Shown here in pieces: positions 61,085 through 64,000 of a stretch of DNA of 64,000 nt. Positions within the stretch are counted from its first letter, which is position 1. Each line of letters begins with the position of its first letter. The position numbers and the translations under genes are program-made. Source of the DNA: GCA-2733415 sp964276095 (GTDB taxonomy: Bacteria; Bacteroidota; Bacteroidia; Flavobacteriales; Flavobacteriaceae); contig CAXYDR010000001.1 of assembly GCA_964276095.1 (NCBI GenBank), forward strand, positions 1-64,000, in the 5' to 3' direction. The notes beneath the pieces were generated by a model. That model worked only from the letters and a program-made list of their open reading frames with translations. It was not told the DNA's origin and did no database searches.

Positions 61085-61747
61085 ATGGTAGATAAAGCAC
61101 TGTTCTCTTATTTAGAAGAATTTGTAACTCCAGTTCGTCGTCAAAAATTTAATGATATTCTCAATCAACGTACCAAACACTTTACAGTTGTATTGGAGGA
61201 TGTGTATCAAATGCACAATACAAGTGCTGTAATAAGGAGTTGTGATGTGTTTGGAGTACAGCAAGCACATGCAATTGAGGTGCAGCATAAAAACACCTTA
61301 GATAAAGAAATTGCTATGGGAGCTCAGAAATGGGTTGATTTGAAGTATCACTCTAATACAGAAACATGTATTGGAGCTTTAAAAGAACAAGGATACCAGA
61401 TTATTGCAACTACACCTCATAACGATTCTTGTTTGGTAGAAGATTTTGATGTGACTAAAAAGAGTGCGTTATTTTTTGGGTCAGAACGCGATGGAGTAAG
61501 TGAAAATGTAATGAAACAAGCTGATGGTTTTATAAAAATACCAATGGTTGGTTTTACGGAGAGCTTGAATATTTCTGTTTCTGCAGCAATTATATTGCAA
61601 TCTGTTACTTCAAAATTAAGAAATTCAACTATTGATTGGCAATTAACAGAAGAGGAGAAAGAGTTTCAGAGATTAATTTGGATGCAAAAATCAATAAAAA
61701 GTATCGATAAAATTCTAGAACGTTACTACGAAGAAAATCCTAAATAG
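61085..61747 (+). CDS. SPOUT-family tRNA/rRNA 2'-O-methyltransferase (TrmH-like)
   Basis: A 220-residue SPOUT methyltransferase. Motif I is 'VLEDVYQMHNTSAVIRSCDVFGVQ', motif II 'ALFFGSERDGVSENVMKQADGFIKIPM', and motif III 'GFTESLNISVSAAIILQSV', together forming the trefoil-knot SAM site. The N-terminal helix 'RRQKFNDILNQRTKHFTVVLE' is as in TrmH/SpoU. The tail ends 'KIDKILERYYEENPK'. Methylation of tRNA position 18 is the most likely reaction; the target needs testing. Confidence 0.92.
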   Translation: MVDKALFSYLEEFVTPVRRQKFNDILNQRTKHFTVVLEDVYQMHNTSAVIRSCDVFGVQQAHAIEVQHKNTLDKEIAMGAQKWVDLKYHSNTETCIGALKEQGYQIIATTPHNDSCLVEDFDVTKKSALFFGSERDGVSENVMKQADGFIKIPMVGFTESLNISVSAAIILQSVTSKLRNSTIDWQLTEEEKEFQRLIWMQKSIKSIDKILERYYEENPK

Positions 61748-61820
61748 TTTAATAATAAATTTCCTTTTGGTGTGATTGGTTTGGTTGAATTAGGTATTTG
61801 ATTTGATAAATCAATTTATA

Positions 61821-62408
61821 TTATTTAGTTCCTCTAATTATAATTTTTTTTGGCTTATTTGCGTTTTTTATGTTTTCAATTGATTTTGTGTAAATATTGA
61901 TAACATTAACTTTGTGACCAATTTTAGCTGTATTAACGGATGATACGTTAATATTCAAGATAAACTTTTCGTCAACTATATAATCACTAAAACCTTGATT
62001 TACATAACTACCATCTATTTGAAGTGTAATTGGATTTTCATCAAGAGTCAAATGCTTTGAAATAAGATCATTTAATGTTATTAAACTTGGTGTGTAATCA
62101 GGTTTTAGGTCAATTAGTAATTTGCCAGAATAGTCTTTTCCGTCAATTTTAAATTCCCCTTTTTCAATATTAACGTGTTTAATTTTGTCAGGATTTAGTG
62201 TTTTTATAAATGTGTCAGCACCTTGAAATACTCCATTTATGAAAACTGCAACCTGCCTATTTTTAGGGTTTGTTGAATTGCTGTAGTTGATTTCTATTTC
62301 AGAATTTTCAGAATAATGTGGTGTGTCATCAATTGTAGTGTCTGGGGATTTTTGACCAAATGATAAAGCGCTAATTAGAAATAAAACTATTATAATTGTT
62401 TTTTCCAT
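61821..62408 (-). CDS. Secreted hypothetical protein
   Basis: A 195-residue protein with a signal peptide (ends near 'ALSFGQ'). The mature part has repeated beta-type segments: 'KNRQVAVFINGVFQGADTFIKTLNPDKIKHVNIEKGEFKIDGKDYSGKLLIDLK' (read in parts), like the plug-peptide edge of carboxypeptidase-regulatory and CNA-type folds in Bacteroidota. No enzyme motif is present. It is 60 bp downstream of the CarboxypepD_reg-like gene on the same strand, so the two may be co-transcribed and may act together. Confidence 0.65.
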   Translation of the reverse strand: MEKTIIIVLFLISALSFGQKSPDTTIDDTPHYSENSEIEINYSNSTNPKNRQVAVFINGVFQGADTFIKTLNPDKIKHVNIEKGEFKIDGKDYSGKLLIDLKPDYTPSLITLNDLISKHLTLDENPITLQIDGSYVNQGFSDYIVDEKFILNINVSSVNTAKIGHKVNVINIYTKSIENIKNANKPKKIIIRGTK

Positions 62409-62467
62409 GATTAATTGTTGCGAATGTTTTTGGGGAGATAAACTGTAAAAATACTATTTTAATTAAT

Positions 62468-63226
62468 TTACTTTCTTTTTAAAATCTTATACTCTTCAAA
62501 ACACCCACTAATAGCATCTAGTATTTGAAGGTCGTTTGCAGTTTGAATAAAGTTCTTGGAGTAGCTACAGTGACTAAGTACGTCTTCTAGCTCAGATTTA
62601 TCAATCTGTAAGAAAGAAGTTAATAATTCTCTGTCAAACTTTTGAGATAAGAGCTTACGTATTTCGTCATCCTTTTTCATCTGACGCAATTTTCGCATTT
62701 GTTTACTTTTCTTGCTAAAGGTATTGTAGAGTAAGTCGGCAGGATTAAAAATAGCACCTAATACTTTACTGATTGCTCCGGGGCCTTTTTTTCCGGCTTC
62801 ATAACCTTTTTGTAAACCTGAAATACTGTATTGTTGTGAATTGTTAATTGGTATGTACTTCGTGTCAATGTCTAAGTAGCCAGTTAATGTATGTGGTTTA
62901 ATTAAAATTTCTTCTAAAGCATAAGCGCTTTCAGTTAATTCAATATTTGAATTTCCGAATTTAATCCAGTCGTTGGTAACTTTTACTTTTATTGATTTGT
63001 AACCTAGGAAAGACAAATGTAAAGTGTCATTTACAGCAGCTTTAATATTGAAATCTCCTTTTTTGTCGGTAATTGATCCTGTAACTATATTTAGATTAAT
63101 TACATGAACATTTTCAAGACCTTTACCTGATGTGTTAACTACTTTTCCTGAAATTGATTGTACATTTTGTGCAAATGACAGTGTGCATAAAACGCATAAA
63201 ATTAGTGTTAGTAGTAAATTCTTCAA
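62468..63226 (-). CDS. Secreted protein with CarboxypepD_reg-like domain
   Basis: A 252-residue protein with a signal peptide (ends 'LSFAQ'). The CarboxypepD_reg-like domain (about 20-115) has 'ISGKVVNTSGKGLENVHVINLNIVTGSITDKKGDFNIKAAVNDTLHLSFLGYKSIKVKV' (read in parts). This is the fold at the start of many TonB receptors and SusC proteins, but no plug or barrel follows. The C-terminus is a helical, charged domain ('RKLRQMKKDDEIRKLLSQKF', ending 'CFEEYKILKRK'). It may be a carbohydrate- or cell-wall-facing adaptor. Confidence 0.8.
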   Translation of the reverse strand: MKNLLLTLILCVLCTLSFAQNVQSISGKVVNTSGKGLENVHVINLNIVTGSITDKKGDFNIKAAVNDTLHLSFLGYKSIKVKVTNDWIKFGNSNIELTESAYALEEILIKPHTLTGYLDIDTKYIPINNSQQYSISGLQKGYEAGKKGPGAISKVLGAIFNPADLLYNTFSKKSKQMRKLRQMKKDDEIRKLLSQKFDRELLTSFLQIDKSELEDVLSHCSYSKNFIQTANDLQILDAISGCFEEYKILKRK

Positions 63227-63258
63227 GTGTTAGTTTTTTATTGTTGGGACTAATTTAA

Positions 63259-63290
63259 ACTAAAAAAAGTGCCTAGGCACTTTTTTTAGT
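63259..63290 (-). terminator. Palindromic terminator of the helicase gene
   Basis: A 32-bp perfect palindrome (ACTAAAAAAAGTGCC and its complement around TA), centred on CTAG, lies 22 bp after the minus-strand stop at 63312, with T-rich sequence beyond. Confidence 0.85.
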
Positions 63291-63311
63291 TAAATATTAA
63301 CAACATGTATG

Positions 63312-64000
63312 TTAGTCTCTTCTTGAGCGTCTTCCTTCGAATGAAGCTCTTGGTCTATCGTCTCTTGAACCTCTATCAGATGATGAGCTTCTTCTGTCTC
63401 CTCTATCAGATGAAGAATCTCTTCTGTCACCTCTGTCAGATGAAGACTCTCTTCTTTCTCTGAATCCGCCAGAATCACCGTCTCTACTTCCGCTGCTTCT
63501 TCTTCTGTCTCCTCCTGAAGATTCTCTTCTCTCTCTGAATCCACCAGAATCACCGTCTCTACGACCGCCACTGCTTCTTCTTCTGTCTCCACCACCGCTT
63601 CGACCTCTGAATCCACCAGAATCACCATCACTTCTTCCGCGTCCTCCACGATCTCTTCCACCGCGTCCTCCACGATCTCTTCCACCACCGCCTCCGGTGT
63701 TGTTAGAAACTTCAACATTCACAAAACGTCCATCAACTTTGTAGTCTTTGAAGAATTCCATGATTTTTTCTTTGTGTGCTTCATCAGTATTAAAGAAAGA
63801 GAAGCTCTCTTTACAATCTACTTTGAAAACATCATCACGTCCAAGTTCTAAAGTGTCTTTTAAGAAATCCTTTAAACGCATCCAGTCATATCCGTCTTTT
63901 TCACCAACATTGATGAAATAACGAGTTGAACCATCTGGTGCCGATTCTCTTGAAGAGCGTTCGTCACTTGAAGGTTTAGGGTCTCTAGATTTCTTATAGT
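63312..64000 (-). CDS. DEAD-box RNA helicase, 3' end (partial, runs off the window)
   Basis: The reading frame stays open to the right edge at 64000, so this is the C-terminal part of a longer protein. Visible is the end of a Ser/Arg/Lys-rich linker ('KKSRDPKPSSDERSSRESAPDG'), then a DbpA-type RNA-binding domain ('STRYFINVGEKDGYDWMRLK', 'DFLKDTLELGRDDVFKVDC', 'FVNVEVSNN') and a 110-residue tail rich in Gly-Arg and Ser-Arg ('GGRDRGGRGG', 'RRSSGGRRDGDSGGFRERR'). The tail and DbpA domain place it with DeaD/CsdA-like helicases whose helicase core lies beyond 64000. The ATG at 63881 is internal, not the start. Confidence 0.88.
   Translation of the reverse strand, partial: YKKSRDPKPSSDERSSRESAPDGSTRYFINVGEKDGYDWMRLKDFLKDTLELGRDDVFKVDCKESFSFFNTDEAHKEKIMEFFKDYKVDGRFVNVEVSNNTGGGGGRDRGGRGGRDRGGRGRSDGDSGGFRGRSGGGDRRRSSGGRRDGDSGGFRERRESSGGDRRRSSGSRDGDSGGFRERRESSSDRGDRRDSSSDRGDRRSSSSDRGSRDDRPRASFEGRRSRRD
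63330..63680 (-). repeat. Low-complexity tandem repeats encoding an Arg/Gly/Ser tail
   Basis: Imperfect repeats coding for units such as RGGRDRGG, GDSGGFRERRESS and SSSDRGDR fill the 3' end of the helicase gene. They are G+C-richer than the surrounding DNA. Because they are nearly identical in all frames, they also create a Glu/Val-rich shadow frame on the same strand (63290-63718). I judge this the false frame, since the real helicase frame is continuous with the DbpA domain. Confidence 0.85.

Noticed and set aside
63330..63680. A CRISPR-like repeat array
   Set aside because: The repeats are imperfect, have no regular unique spacers, and encode the Arg/Gly/Ser tail. No cas gene is present.
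63290..63718. A 142-residue Glu/Val-rich reading frame on the minus strand
   Set aside because: It is an alternative frame of the low-complexity helicase tail. The real frame continues through the DbpA domain and off the right edge.

Overview
The window is AT-rich chromosomal DNA from a member of the Bacteroidota, most likely a marine Flavobacteriaceae species (Tenacibaculum/Polaribacter-like; the genus is a guess). The evidence is gene content and promoter style. There are many secreted proteins and lipoproteins of Bacteroidota-only families (DUF4252, DUF4369, DUF5777, DUF6175-like), a type IX secretion (T9SS) sorting domain at 31901-32992, and proteins starting with the 'VGIGTTSPN' surface-protein signature. 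Promoter elements fit the Bacteroidota -7 consensus TAnnTTTG. No rRNA, tRNA, transposon, prophage or CRISPR array was seen. The window is an ordinary, gene-dense stretch of chromosome with several unexplained envelope modules.

Layout. 1-1675: a large secreted surface protein. 1890-5618: an ECF sigma factor, an overlapping anti-sigma candidate and two DUF4252 proteins, divergent from an S41 protease lipoprotein. 5694-12679: a vitamin B12 locus, with a cobalamin riboswitch ahead of a BtuB-type receptor and a BtuG-like propeller lipoprotein, and divergently a PP-loop ATPase and a BtuF-C-D importer. 12863-17299: five consecutive secreted proteins forming an uncharacterised envelope cluster. 17382-19154: RmuC and a small membrane protein. 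19197-26116: a complete eight-gene histidine operon (hisG-D-C-B-H-A-F-IE), preceded by a His-rich leader peptide and a terminator/antiterminator attenuator (26162-26283). 26363-30834: DUF4369 lipoprotein, DUF819 membrane protein, hydrolase, and a DUF2089/Yip1-like/DUF3784 operon.

30951-37120: pseudouridine synthase, a T9SS cargo protein, purA, a Fur-family regulator and the Rel/SpoT (p)ppGpp enzyme. 37319-43452: two DEAD-box helicases, VF530, a cold-shock protein, DMT and chromate-type transporters, and a small GNAT protein. 43642-47911: hydrolase, lytic transglycosylase, a half-size TauE, and small proteins. 48172-51288: rpmH and a carB that lacks the allosteric domain. 51392-56425: an SRPBCC-like lipoprotein, two sensor-type propeller lipoproteins without a kinase, and two paralogues with a TonB-like C-terminal domain ending in Gly-Cys. 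56523-59558: thioesterase, YceI, haem lipoprotein, OB-fold protein and DUF5777 barrel. 59739-64000: TPR protein, SPOUT methyltransferase, two secreted proteins, and the 3' end of a DEAD-box helicase with an Arg/Gly/Ser-rich tail.

The most interesting points are the histidine attenuator, whose whole mechanism can be read from the sequence; the five-gene envelope cluster, which resembles the LPP20/CsgG/FlgT-type proteins of other phyla; the B12 locus with its embedded Dph6-like ATPase; and the propeller/TonB-like lipoprotein array.
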